NCBI GenBank assembly: GCA_904501865.1
Contig: CAJGCF010000013.1
Location: 1-24,903 of the forward strand
DNA length: 24,903 bases
Reading direction: 5' to 3'
Source: an uncultured Clostridia bacterium
Lineage (GTDB): Bacteria > Bacillota > Clostridia > Oscillospirales > CAG-272
In this document: positions 1 through 7,161 of the stretch, piece by piece
Layout of the letters: each line of letters opens with the position of its first letter
How positions within the stretch are numbered: the stretch's first letter is position 1
Translations under genes and position numbers: made by a program
The notes under the pieces: generated by a model
What the model saw: only the letters and a program-made list of their open reading frames with translations
The model's database searches: none
Told to the model about the DNA's origin: nothing

Positions 1-44
1 AAACTGCGTAGCACCTTTCGGCTATAGCTTACATCATTTGGGAA

Positions 45-98
45 GGCGTGTAGGTATGCGATAAAAAAGATATGCTAAAAAGTTCAACCCGACACGCC
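45..98 (-). promoter_or_regulatory. possible attenuator pairing after the leader ORF
   Basis: On the minus strand the last codons of the small ORF at 84-167 contain GGCGTGT (98 to 92). The sequence after its stop contains the exact complement ACACGCC (51 to 45), giving a 7-bp stem with about 40 nt between the arms. A further hairpin-like stretch with a CGAAAG loop follows near 5-30. This arrangement, in which the end of a leader ORF can pair downstream, is what translation-coupled attenuators look like. The regulated gene lies left of the window, so function is inference only. Confidence 0.3.
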
Positions 99-167
99 CA
101 AGCGGCGTAAGAGCAGAGGGATATTACGACAGATTTGCCTTTGCATACGGATATTAACTTTTTTCAT
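84..167 (-). CDS. possible 27-aa leader peptide
   Basis: A short leftward ORF starts with ATG at 167, about 30 nt after a strong promoter. It has an excellent ribosome binding site (AAGGAGGG, about 6 nt before the ATG) and stops with TGA at 86-84. The predicted peptide is basic and begins MKKVNIRMQRQICRN. It has one Cys, a run of three Leu and a C-terminal LGVSG. It has no signal peptide or membrane helix that I can recognise. Its size, promoter proximity and the complementary sequence just after the stop suggest a regulatory leader peptide for a gene beyond the left edge. It could also be the start of a decayed gene. I do not recognise the peptide family. Confidence 0.4.
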   Translation of the reverse strand: MKKVNIRMQRQICRNIPLLLRRLGVSG

Positions 168-200
168 TATTATCCCTCCTTTTAGTTTTATTGTAATTAC

Positions 201-229
201 AGTATAGCACACTTTGACACATTTGTCAA
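201..229 (-). promoter_or_regulatory. sigma-A-type promoter, leftward
   Basis: Reading the minus strand, TTGACA (229-224) and TATACT (206-201) are separated by exactly 17 bp. This is a near-consensus housekeeping promoter, and a start point near 194 would place it about 30 nt before the ATG at 167. The -35 hexamer is one arm of a perfect inverted repeat TTGACA-CATT-TGTCAA (214-229), which could be an operator but may be coincidental. An imperfect palindrome around TTGTACAA (275-282) lies further upstream. Confidence 0.75.
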
Positions 230-385
230 TATTCGTGACATTGTTTCGGATGCTTTAGTGTATTTTTGTGAATGTTGTACAAATTCAATGCCGACTTACC
301 AAAGCTTCTGTCCGTTCATTGTCATGCGCGGATATATTGTCGAAAGAAAAGAAGGCCTACGCACACATAAAATTCTCCAAAAGTC

Positions 386-414
386 TTGACATTGTATTTA
401 AAATATATTAAAAT
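386..414 (+). promoter_or_regulatory. sigma-A-type promoter of the yicC cluster
   Basis: TTGACA at 386-391 and TAAAAT at 409-414 are separated by 17 bp, about 50 bp upstream of the yicC start. No better promoter is visible before the closely spaced yicC-remA-rpoZ-priA-def genes, so this probably drives at least the first part of the housekeeping cluster. Confidence 0.7.
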
Positions 415-467
415 AAATATATATACCCTGTATTATGTGGGTAATTACACTATGCAAGGAACAGATT

Positions 468-1355
468 ATGCTTAAAAGTATGACGGCTTTCGGGCGGGAA
501 CGCAGAAACGTCGGGGGCAAGGATATCACGGTCGAGATAAAATCTGTAAATAACAGATATCTTGATTGCCAGGTAAAGCTTCCGCACGTCTATTCTCCTC
601 TGGAGCAAAGAATCAAACAGTATATACAGAGTAAAGGAATATCAAGAGGAAAGGTGGACATCGGAATCTTCGTTGAATTCGAGGAGGCGACTGATACCGA
701 GATCCTTGTTAATACCGAGTATGCCGCAAAGTATATCTCGGCGCTGAAAAGCCTCAAAGAGCAGTTTGCTCTTGCGGGCGAGATAAGCGTTATGGAGGTC
801 GCGCGCGACAGAGAGGTCTTTTCCATCAAGAAGCCCGATGGAGATATTGAGGCAGAGTGGCTTGATCTTCAGGTCGTGCTTGGCGCGGCAGCTGATAAAT
901 TTATTTCGGCAAGAGCCGGTGAGGGCGCAAGAATAGAGGAAGACCTCAAGGGCAAGGTCGAGAATATCAGAGGGACAGTCTCAAGGATAGAGGCTCTTTC
1001 AGACGAGGATATCGGCGGCTACAGAAAAAGACTTGAGGAAAAGCTCAAGGCGGTGCTGGCGGACAACAATATAACCGTTGATGAGAACAGGATATTGACC
1101 GAGTGTGCCATATACGCCGACCGCGCGGCTATCGACGAGGAGATAGTAAGACTTAAATCTCATTTCTGCGCGTTCTACGGATATCTTGAGAGCCATGAGC
1201 CCGTGGGAAGAAGCCTGGATTTTCTTATCCAGGAGATGAACAGAGAGATAAACACGATAGGCTCGAAATGCTCCAACTCCGACATCGCGCATCTCGTGGT
1301 CGAGGCAAAGACCGAGATGGAAAAGATAAGAGAGCAGATACAGAATATAGAATAG
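468..1355 (+). CDS. yicC: YicC/YloC family endoribonuclease
   Basis: This 295-aa protein matches the YicC family in length and pattern. It starts MLKSMTAFGRERR, the usual family N-terminus, followed by EIKSVNNRYLD near residue 30. The C-terminal DUF1732-type half contains GRSLDFLIQEMNREINTIGSK, and the protein ends in EKIREQIQNIE. YicC proteins (YloC in Bacillus) are reported RNA endonucleases. The start is set at 468 because AAGGA (457-461) is well spaced from it and the family motif begins there; an in-frame ATG at 435 has no ribosome binding site and adds 11 unrelated residues. It heads the cluster and is followed 22 bp later by remA, the usual neighbour in Bacillota. Confidence 0.93.
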   Translation: MLKSMTAFGRERRNVGGKDITVEIKSVNNRYLDCQVKLPHVYSPLEQRIKQYIQSKGISRGKVDIGIFVEFEEATDTEILVNTEYAAKYISALKSLKEQFALAGEISVMEVARDREVFSIKKPDGDIEAEWLDLQVVLGAAADKFISARAGEGARIEEDLKGKVENIRGTVSRIEALSDEDIGGYRKRLEEKLKAVLADNNITVDENRILTECAIYADRAAIDEEIVRLKSHFCAFYGYLESHEPVGRSLDFLIQEMNREINTIGSKCSNSDIAHLVVEAKTEMEKIREQIQNIE

Positions 1356-1377
1356 TCCGAGCAAGAGGTATCACGGT

Positions 1378-1644
1378 ATGAAATTTATAAACATAGGATA
1401 CGGAAATATGGTCGCGGTAGACAGGATAGTGACGCTCACAAGCCCCGATTCCGCACCAATTAAGAGAATAATTCAGGACGCAAAGGATACGGGAAGAGTT
1501 ATAGACGTCAGCTGTGGAAGAAAGACCAGAGCCGTCATCATAACCGACTCCGACCACGTTATACTTTCCGCACTTCAGGCGGAGACCATCGCAAACAGAC
1601 TTGAGGACGACTCGGATATATCCGACGAGGACGATGAGGCCTGA
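1378..1644 (+). CDS. remA: RemA-like DUF370 DNA-binding regulator
   Basis: This 88-aa protein has the hallmark RemA/DUF370 start MKFINIGYGNMVAVDRIV, followed by SPDSAPIKRIIQDAK and a GRKTRAVIITDSDHVILS segment. RemA is a small oligomeric DNA-binding activator of matrix and osmoprotection genes in Bacillus subtilis, and homologues sit between yicC and gmk across Bacillota. The C-terminus is an acidic tail (residues about 76-88) that probably is not part of the fold. AAGAGG (1363-1368) precedes the ATG by 9 nt. The gene normally next, guanylate kinase gmk, is absent and rpoZ follows instead. The regulatory targets in this organism cannot be inferred from the window. Confidence 0.93.
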   Translation: MKFINIGYGNMVAVDRIVTLTSPDSAPIKRIIQDAKDTGRVIDVSCGRKTRAVIITDSDHVILSALQAETIANRLEDDSDISDEDDEA

Positions 1645-1673
1645 CTAAACGAAACACGCTTTAATTAAATTAT

Positions 1674-1688
1674 TGCGCCGAGGGCGCA
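1674..1688 (+). promoter_or_regulatory. short hairpin just before the rpoZ ribosome binding site
   Basis: TGCGCC (1674-1679) and GGCGCA (1683-1688) form a perfect 6-bp stem with a GAG loop. It ends one base before the AGGAGG of rpoZ (1690-1695). It has no T-tract, so it is not a standard terminator. It could be an mRNA processing or stabilising element at the point where gmk is normally found. The role is inferred from position only. Confidence 0.3.
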
Positions 1689-1700
1689 TAGGAGGAAAAT

Positions 1701-2072
1701 ATGCTTTATCCAACAATAGGAGAACTTACCAAGGGAGAATTTAACAGATACGAGCTTTCTTTGGCGACCGCGAGATGTGCAAGAATAGTCACCAGCGAGT
1801 ACGTCAAGCAGAGAGAAGAGGCTGAGAAGGCACAGACGGGTAACAAGGATACCGACAAGCCTATCAATACTCTCATCAACAAGGAGCTTCGTGACGAGAA
1901 AGCGGTCAGAACTGCGATAAAGAGACTCCACGAGGGAGAATACGTTATCGTAAGACGCCCCGAGGGCTACGTTCCCGAGAATCTTGAGGCAGAGGAAAAG
2001 ATAGAGGAGCCTATCGACTTCAAGAAGATGTTTGCGGATGACGACGCGGACGACGAAAACGGAAATATCTGA
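1701..2072 (+). CDS. rpoZ: RNA polymerase omega subunit
   Basis: The 123-aa product starts MLYPTIGELTKGEFNRYELSLATARCARIV, the Bacillota omega pattern (MLxPSI..L....SRYxLVxxxAxRAR). It continues with KPINTLINKEL and AIKRLHEGEYVIV, matching the conserved core that clamps the beta-prime subunit. It is longer than typical omega (about 65-75 aa) because of a Lys/Glu-rich insertion (residues about 37-55) and an acidic tail (residues about 88-123). AGGAGG at 1690-1695 gives a strong start. Its place between remA and priA fits the normal order once gmk and coaBC are removed. Omega aids assembly of RNA polymerase; whether the alarmone site is kept cannot be judged here. Confidence 0.85.
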   Translation: MLYPTIGELTKGEFNRYELSLATARCARIVTSEYVKQREEAEKAQTGNKDTDKPINTLINKELRDEKAVRTAIKRLHEGEYVIVRRPEGYVPENLEAEEKIEEPIDFKKMFADDDADDENGNI

Positions 2073-2088
2073 TATGTATGATAACTGC

Positions 2089-2116
2089 GGCGCGGCTCAT
2101 TTACGTGAGCGGCGCC
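2089..2116 (+). promoter_or_regulatory. GC-rich hairpin between rpoZ and priA
   Basis: GGCGCGGCTCA (2089-2099) and TGAGCGGCGCC (2106-2116) pair over 11 positions with one mismatch and a 6-nt loop. No T-run follows, so it is not a clear terminator. It lies in the 113-bp gap where coaBC usually lies and could be an mRNA processing or pause structure. An ORF could be read through this gap into priA, but it has no ribosome binding site. Confidence 0.35.
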
Positions 2117-2185
2117 TATGCGATCTTATGGATATGTTTTGAGGGACTTGTGCCCCAAGATGCTGAAAAGAAAGGGGGGATAAAG

Positions 2186-4696
2186 ATGGCAGGGAGTAGG
2201 ACTGCTTCTTTTGAATACGCGTCGGTATATCTGCTTGATAGCCCGTACTGTATAGACAGCACGTACGATTATTTTATCCCTCTTGAGCTTCGAGAGGAAG
2301 TCTATGAGGGCGGATTTGTCACGGTTCCATTTGGCAGAGGTAATCGCAAGCAGATGGGAGTCGTTTGGAAGCTGCACCACTGCCCCTCTTATGTTGACGT
2401 GAAGCCCATAGATTCGGTCTGCTCCGACAGGCTTCCTCTTGACGAGGAGACTATGGCGCTTTGCGATTTTATGAAGGAGCAATTTCTGTGCACGGTGGGA
2501 GAGGCGGTAAGATGCGTTTTGCCCTCGTCGGTGCTCGGGAAAATGTCGGAGTATTATTGTCCCGTGCCGTCGGTGACGCCAAACGCGTCCTCGGGCTTTT
2601 CCGCGTCGGATCTGTTCGTGTACGATTATCTCGTGGCGAGCGGCGGAAGGACGCTTGACGCTATAAAGGCAAAATTCGGAGCGGCTGCCGCCGAGGACGC
2701 GCTTGCAAAGCTTGTCTCGCGCGGGCTTGTGGCAAAGGAGCTTACGACTGGCAAGACAATGTCAGACTCGGTCAAAAAATATTATTCTCTGTGTATAGAA
2801 AAGCATAAGTGCCGCGATATACTCGACGGAAACGGATCTATAAAGCTTCGCTCTCCCGCGCACAAGGAAATACTTAGGGCCTTGATGACGGGAGACGTGA
2901 GCATTGATGAGGAGACCCTCGCAGAAACGTGCGGAGTAAAGCCCGCGCAGATAAAGGCATTGTGCGAAAAGGGGCTTGTGGCTCTTGAGACGCGGCGCGT
3001 GTGGAGGGACGGATATCTTGAATCCTCTGACGATAGCGAACCTGTAGAGTACAAGCTAAATGACGAGCAGGAGTCGGCGCGTTTGCAGATAAAAGCGCAG
3101 ATAGATGCCGACGTAGCGAGCGCGGCTTTGATTTTCGGTGTAACGGGAAGCGGCAAGACGGGAGTTATAATGGGCGCTATCGACGCGGCTCTCGCTCGCG
3201 GCAAGGGTGCTATAATGCTCCTGCCCGAGATAGCCCTTACGCCACAGACCTTAAGGATATTCAACAGGCGCTACGGCGACAGGATAGCACTTATACATTC
3301 GGGGCTCTCAGCAGGTGAAAGGTACGATTCCTATATGAAGATACGCTCGGGTGAGGCTGACCTCGTGGTAGGAACAAGGTCGGCGGTGTTTGCGCCTGTC
3401 AAGAACCTTGGACTTATTGTGATAGACGAGGAGCACGAGACCACCTACAAGTCCGACACCTCTCCGAAATATCACGCGAGAGATATAGCACGCTTCAGAT
3501 GCGCGCATAACAAAGCGGTCATGCTTTTGTCGTCGGCAACGCCCTCGATAGAGAGCTATACAAAGGCTATGGAGGGCAAATATAAGCTCATAAAGCTTGC
3601 TGAAAGATTCGGTGGAGCAGAGCTTCCCGAGGTCAAGATATACGATATGAGGAGCGAGGCGAGAGAGGGCAATATATCGCCCGTCGGCAGACTGCTTAAG
3701 GAGGAGCTTAGGAGCACGACCGACAAGGGTGAGCAGGCGATACTGTTTTTGAACAGACGCGGGTATAATACCTCGGTAAGCTGTCGCAGCTGCGGAGAGG
3801 TCGTGCTGTGTCCGAGATGCTCTATATCCCTCAATTACCATACCAAAAAAGGCTCGTATGACGAAGGATTTTTGTTCTGTCATTGGTGCGGATACAAAAG
3901 AGATCTTCCTCGCGTCTGTCCGTCCTGCTCGTCGGAGCATCTTGTAAAGATAGGATTTGGCACGCAGAGGATAGAGCAGGAGATAAGTGAGCTCTTACCC
4001 GATAAGAAAGTGCTCAGAATGGACGCGGACAGCACCTCTACCAAGAATTCTCACGAGGAGTTGCTCTCCAAGTTCAAGGGCAGAGAGGCGGACGTTTTGC
4101 TCGGCACACAGATGGTTACAAAGGGGCATGATTTCCCCGACGTTACGCTTGTGGGCGTTCTGCTTGCGGATATGTCTATGTATATGGACGATTACCACGC
4201 AAACGAGCGCACCTTCTCCATGCTCACGCAGGTAATAGGTCGCGCGGGACGCTCAAAGAAAAAGGGCGTTGCCGTGATACAGACCAACAACCCCGACAAT
4301 GACACCATCAGACTTGCCTGCAAGCAGGATTACGAGGCGTTCTACGCATCCGAGATAAGACTGCGCAAGCTACTCACCTTCCCGCCGTATTGCGATATCG
4401 CGCTCGTCAACGTGACCTGCTCCGATGAAAAGCAGACGCTTATGGGAGCACATCGCTTGCGAGAGGAGATAAATAAGCTTGGCGGCAGTGAATTTCAGGA
4501 CGTTGAGATGATAGTCTACGGGCCGTTTGAGGCTCCCATCTACAAGGTCGAGGGCAAATATAGAATGAGAATAGTCATAAAGTGCCGCCTGAATCGCCGC
4601 AGTCGAGAGTTCTTCTCAAGGCTGCTCTCGGATTTTGGACGAAACAACAAGGGCCGCGCGGCTATTTCTATAAACTTCAATCCGTCGGGACTTTGA
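2186..4696 (+). CDS. priA: primosomal helicase PriA (N')
   Basis: PriA restarts stalled replication forks: it is a 3'-5' DNA helicase that loads the replicative helicase at forks. The 836-aa product has a 3'-DNA-binding N-terminal domain (YASVYLLDSP..IDSTYDYFIP) and a helicase core with Walker A GVTGSGKT (318-325) and DEEH (414-417). Zinc-binding cysteines lie at 533/536, 542/545, 565/568 and 578/581, and motif V/VI includes GTQMVTKGHDFPDVTLVGVL and QVIGRAGRS. Start 2186 is chosen because AAGGGGGG (2172-2178 region) lies just upstream and the PriA homology begins there; an upstream in-frame ATG at 2078 adds 36 residues without a ribosome binding site. def follows 31 bp later, as is usual. All catalytic motifs are intact. 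Confidence 0.95.
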   Translation: MAGSRTASFEYASVYLLDSPYCIDSTYDYFIPLELREEVYEGGFVTVPFGRGNRKQMGVVWKLHHCPSYVDVKPIDSVCSDRLPLDEETMALCDFMKEQFLCTVGEAVRCVLPSSVLGKMSEYYCPVPSVTPNASSGFSASDLFVYDYLVASGGRTLDAIKAKFGAAAAEDALAKLVSRGLVAKELTTGKTMSDSVKKYYSLCIEKHKCRDILDGNGSIKLRSPAHKEILRALMTGDVSIDEETLAETCGVKPAQIKALCEKGLVALETRRVWRDGYLESSDDSEPVEYKLNDEQESARLQIKAQIDADVASAALIFGVTGSGKTGVIMGAIDAALARGKGAIMLLPEIALTPQTLRIFNRRYGDRIALIHSGLSAGERYDSYMKIRSGEADLVVGTRSAVFAPVKNLGLIVIDEEHETTYKSDTSPKYHARDIARFRCAHNKAVMLLSSATPSIESYTKAMEGKYKLIKLAERFGGAELPEVKIYDMRSEAREGNISPVGRLLKEELRSTTDKGEQAILFLNRRGYNTSVSCRSCGEVVLCPRCSISLNYHTKKGSYDEGFLFCHWCGYKRDLPRVCPSCSSEHLVKIGFGTQRIEQEISELLPDKKVLRMDADSTSTKNSHEELLSKFKGREADVLLGTQMVTKGHDFPDVTLVGVLLADMSMYMDDYHANERTFSMLTQVIGRAGRSKKKGVAVIQTNNPDNDTIRLACKQDYEAFYASEIRLRKLLTFPPYCDIALVNVTCSDEKQTLMGAHRLREEINKLGGSEFQDVEMIVYGPFEAPIYKVEGKYRMRIVIKCRLNRRSREFFSRLLSDFGRNNKGRAAISINFNPSGL

Positions 4697-4727
4697 GCCT
4701 GATATACAAGAGAAAAGGATAAAAATT

Positions 4728-5207
4728 ATGGCAAAGCTTAAGATAGTAAAGATTGGCGACGACACACTGAGAACAGTTTGCCGTCCCGTTGAAAAAATAA
4801 CCCCCAGAGTGCTTCAGCTTCTCGATGATATGACAGAGACTATGAGAGCCGCAGACGGTGTCGGTCTTGCCGCGCCGCAGGTGGGAATTCTCCGCAGAAT
4901 AGTCGTTATCGAGGTCGAGGAGGGCAACGTGCTTGAGCTCATCAACCCCAAGATTATCGCATTTTCCGGCGAAAATGAGGGTCTTGAGGGCTGTCTCTCG
5001 CTCCCTGGCCAGTGGGGACTTGTCAAGCGTCCTATGCACGTGACGGTGCGCGCGCTCAACAGATACGGCGAGACCGTGGAATACACGGGCTCCGACCTTT
5101 TGGCGCGTTGCTTCTGCCACGAGCTTGACCACCTTGACGGCAAGCTGTACCCTGACGTAGCGCACCGTATGCTCACGGCGGAGGAGATAGAGGAGCTCCG
5201 CGGCTGA
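4728..5207 (+). CDS. def: peptide deformylase
   Basis: Peptide deformylase removes the formyl group from the N-terminal Met of new proteins in the cytoplasm. The 159-aa product has all three metal-site motifs: GVGLAAPQ (44-51), EGCLSLP (87-93, Cys89 metal ligand) and HELDH (131-135, two His ligands and catalytic Glu), followed by LDG. Length and motif order are normal for the family. AAAAGGA precedes the ATG by about 8 nt. It is paired with fmt, the enzyme that adds the formyl group, as in many bacteria. A 139-bp gap containing a possible promoter separates the two. Confidence 0.96.
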   Translation: MAKLKIVKIGDDTLRTVCRPVEKITPRVLQLLDDMTETMRAADGVGLAAPQVGILRRIVVIEVEEGNVLELINPKIIAFSGENEGLEGCLSLPGQWGLVKRPMHVTVRALNRYGETVEYTGSDLLARCFCHELDHLDGKLYPDVAHRMLTAEEIEELRG

Positions 5208-5229
5208 TAAGCAATCGGAAAATGGAGCG

Positions 5230-5256
5230 TTGGCGTGAAATTTATTTTGCTATAAT
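5230..5256 (+). promoter_or_regulatory. possible extended -10 promoter for fmt
   Basis: A perfect TATAAT (5251-5256) is preceded by TG one base upstream (5248-5249), forming an extended -10. The best -35 match is TTGGCG (5230-5235), with a short 15-bp spacer. It lies in the 139-bp gap after def and could give fmt and the following genes an internal promoter. Confidence 0.5.
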
Positions 5257-5346
5257 AGGCAAATAAAATTTTTTACACGAGAATTTTGTGCAGTAAAATT
5301 CATACAAAAGATTTGTGCCGCCGCAAGCGGAGGAATGGTGATTTAT

Positions 5347-6282
5347 ATGAGAATATTATTTATGGGAACGCCCGATTTCGCTCTGCCGACCCTGAAGGCG
5401 CTCTGTGAAAAGGGACACGATATAGTAGGGGTGGTCACTAAGATAGATATGCCGCGAGGACGCGGACATCATCTGATGCCCACACCCATTAAGGTCTACG
5501 CTGTAGAGCACGGTATACCCGTATATCAGCCCACCACTCTCAAGGGTGAGGAGTTCGCGGCGTGTCTGTCCGAGCTCGCCCCTGAGCTAATAGTGGTAGT
5601 GGCTTTTGGAAAGATATTGCCGACCAACGTGCTTGAATACCCAAAATACGGCTGCGTAAACGTGCACGGCTCGCTTTTGCCCGAATACCGTGGTGCCGCT
5701 CCTATGCAGAGGGCTATCATTGACGGCAAGACCGTCACGGGTATTACCACAATGCTTATGGCAGATGGAATAGATACGGGAGATATGCTGCTCAAGGCAG
5801 AGGTGGAGATAGGCGAGAATGATAATTTCGAGGATATCCACGACCGATTGGCAGAGTGTGGGGCAAATTTGCTTATAGAAACGGTAGATAAGCTTGAGGC
5901 GGGTGAGATAGTGCCCGAAGCGCAGGACGAGAGCCTTGCAACTCACGCGGCAAAAATAGAAAAGAGCGATTGCCTTCTTGATTTTTCACGCTCGGCAAAG
6001 TGTCTGCACGACCTGATAAGAGGACTTTCTCCTATTCCTCTGGCGTTTACTCATACTCCCGACGGAAAGCTGCTCAAAATAGTCGAGAGCAGAGTGATTG
6101 ACAGAGAAAAGACTTTGAAGGTGTTGCCGGGAACAGTGATTTCTGTCGGGGAGGATATTCACGTAGCGTGCGGACAGGGAATACTGTCCTTTACCTGCGT
6201 CGTCCCCGAAGGAAAGGGAAGAATGTCGGCGGCGGATTTTGTCCGCGGACGAAAGATATCCGAGGGTGACCTTTTGGCGTGA
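5347..6282 (+). CDS. fmt: methionyl-tRNA formyltransferase
   Basis: Fmt transfers a formyl group from 10-formyl-tetrahydrofolate to initiator Met-tRNA. The 311-aa product begins MRILFMGTPDFALPTL, as in the family. It carries the folate-site signature SLLPEYRGAAPMQ (109-121) and catalytic Asn105, His107 and Asp143 (in DGIDTGD). A smaller C-terminal OB-like tRNA-binding domain occupies about residues 205-305. Two in-frame ATGs exist. The one at 5335 lies only about 2 nt from GGAGG (5329-5333), while 5347 matches the conserved start and leaves 13 nt, slightly long. 5347 is preferred on homology. Length is normal and no key residue is missing. Confidence 0.95.
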   Translation: MRILFMGTPDFALPTLKALCEKGHDIVGVVTKIDMPRGRGHHLMPTPIKVYAVEHGIPVYQPTTLKGEEFAACLSELAPELIVVVAFGKILPTNVLEYPKYGCVNVHGSLLPEYRGAAPMQRAIIDGKTVTGITTMLMADGIDTGDMLLKAEVEIGENDNFEDIHDRLAECGANLLIETVDKLEAGEIVPEAQDESLATHAAKIEKSDCLLDFSRSAKCLHDLIRGLSPIPLAFTHTPDGKLLKIVESRVIDREKTLKVLPGTVISVGEDIHVACGQGILSFTCVVPEGKGRMSAADFVRGRKISEGDLLA

Positions 6283-6329
6283 TTAAAAATCTTGACAAAA
6301 ATTTACCTTGATTTGTTTTGTGCAATTAC

Positions 6330-6385
6330 GCGAAAAATAATAAAAATGATTTTTCGCAGGCGGCAAGGGAGGGCTTTCCTTGCCG
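6330..6385 (+). promoter_or_regulatory. two adjacent hairpins in the leader of the zinc protease gene
   Basis: GCGAAAAAT (6330-6338) pairs perfectly with ATTTTTCGC (6349-6357). CGGCAAGG (6361-6368) pairs perfectly with CCTTGCCG (6378-6385). The second stem ends 5 nt before the AAGGAG of the next gene (6390-6395). Neither has a T-tract long enough for a clear terminator. TTGACA occurs upstream at 6293-6298 but has no good -10 at 17 bp. Possible roles are mRNA processing or translational control; this is inference from structure. Confidence 0.35.
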
Positions 6386-6400
6386 ACAAAAAGGAGATAT

Positions 6401-7129
6401 ATGTTTTTTGGATTTTTCTGGGGAGACTGGACGCTTATTATACTGTTGCCCGCGATGATATTTGCGCTTATCGCACAGGCAAGAGTGCAGTCCACATTCA
6501 ATAAATACTCACGCATATCAACGGCGCGGGGCATAAGCGGAGCCGAAGCGGCAAGACGCATACTTGACCGAAACGGGCTATCACACGTAGAGGTCGAGCG
6601 CGTCAAAGGTCATCTTAGCGATCACTACGACCCGAGGACTCAGGTCATTCGTCTTTCCGAGGCGACGTACGACAGCACGGGCATAGGGGCGCTCGGAGTT
6701 GCCGCACACGAGGCGGGACACGCCGTCCAGCACGCGACGGGATATCTTCCGCTTAAGATAAGAAACGCAATAGTTCCCGTGACTCAATTCGGCTCGCGCT
6801 TATCTATGCCGTTATTTCTCATCGGACTTTTGCTGGTGGGATTTTCCGCAGTAGATGCCGCGATAGGAGAATTTTTTATGTTCGCGGGAATAGTATTGTT
6901 CTCGCTTAGCACGCTTTTTCAGCTTATCACTCTGCCTACCGAGTTCAATGCGTCGGCAAGGGCGCTTTCTTCGCTTGAGGAGAGCGAGATACTTGTCGGT
7001 GATGAGATAGCGGGCGCGAAAAAGGTATTGTCTGCCGCGGCTATGACCTACGTTGCGGCGCTTGCTACCTCGCTTGCGTACCTGTTGAGGTTTATACTGA
7101 TAGCCGCAGGTGCTTCGGGAAGAAGATAA
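6401..7129 (+). CDS. yugP: membrane zinc metallopeptidase, YugP family
   Basis: The 242-aa product has an N-terminal membrane helix (about 9-27) and then a cytoplasmic or surface stretch. The zinc site HEAGH lies at 103-107 within GVAAHEAGHAVQHATGY, with further helices at about 136-180 and 210-235. The segment LITLPTEFNASARAL is typical of the YugP/Peptidase_M_neutral-type membrane proteases. The substrate is unknown. Start 6401 is chosen because AAGGAG (6390-6395) is well placed and MFFGFFWGDW is the family-type start; an upstream ATG at 6380 adds only seven charged residues. The position between fmt and rsmB is a common clostridial arrangement. The gene symbol is by similarity to Bacillus YugP. 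Confidence 0.88.
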   Translation: MFFGFFWGDWTLIILLPAMIFALIAQARVQSTFNKYSRISTARGISGAEAARRILDRNGLSHVEVERVKGHLSDHYDPRTQVIRLSEATYDSTGIGALGVAAHEAGHAVQHATGYLPLKIRNAIVPVTQFGSRLSMPLFLIGLLLVGFSAVDAAIGEFFMFAGIVLFSLSTLFQLITLPTEFNASARALSSLEESEILVGDEIAGAKKVLSAAAMTYVAALATSLAYLLRFILIAAGASGRR

Positions 7130-7161
7130 GATAAATTTGACGGTAAGGAGGGATAGGACAG

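Larger units (their letters stand above)
168..467. other. intergenic region between divergent units
   Basis: This 300-bp AT-rich stretch separates the leftward leader ORF from yicC. It contains the leftward promoter at 201-229 and the rightward promoter at 386-414. I see no further ORF, tRNA or repeat in it. The imperfect palindrome TGAAT-G-TTGTACAA-ATTCA (269-287) upstream of the leftward promoter is the only other dyad noted, and it might bind a regulator. Confidence 0.6.

Noticed and set aside
1..83. A known riboswitch (S-box or similar) on the minus strand
   Set aside because: GGTGCTA near 13-7 is reminiscent of part of an S-box, but the rest of the conserved core is missing within the window.
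2078..2185. Longer N-terminus for PriA starting at 2078
   Set aside because: No ribosome binding site and no PriA homology in the extra 36 residues; a strong site precedes the ATG at 2186.
3308..3940. A 210-codon minus-strand ORF inside priA
   Set aside because: It lies opposite the conserved PriA helicase and zinc motifs and has no start signal or family resemblance.
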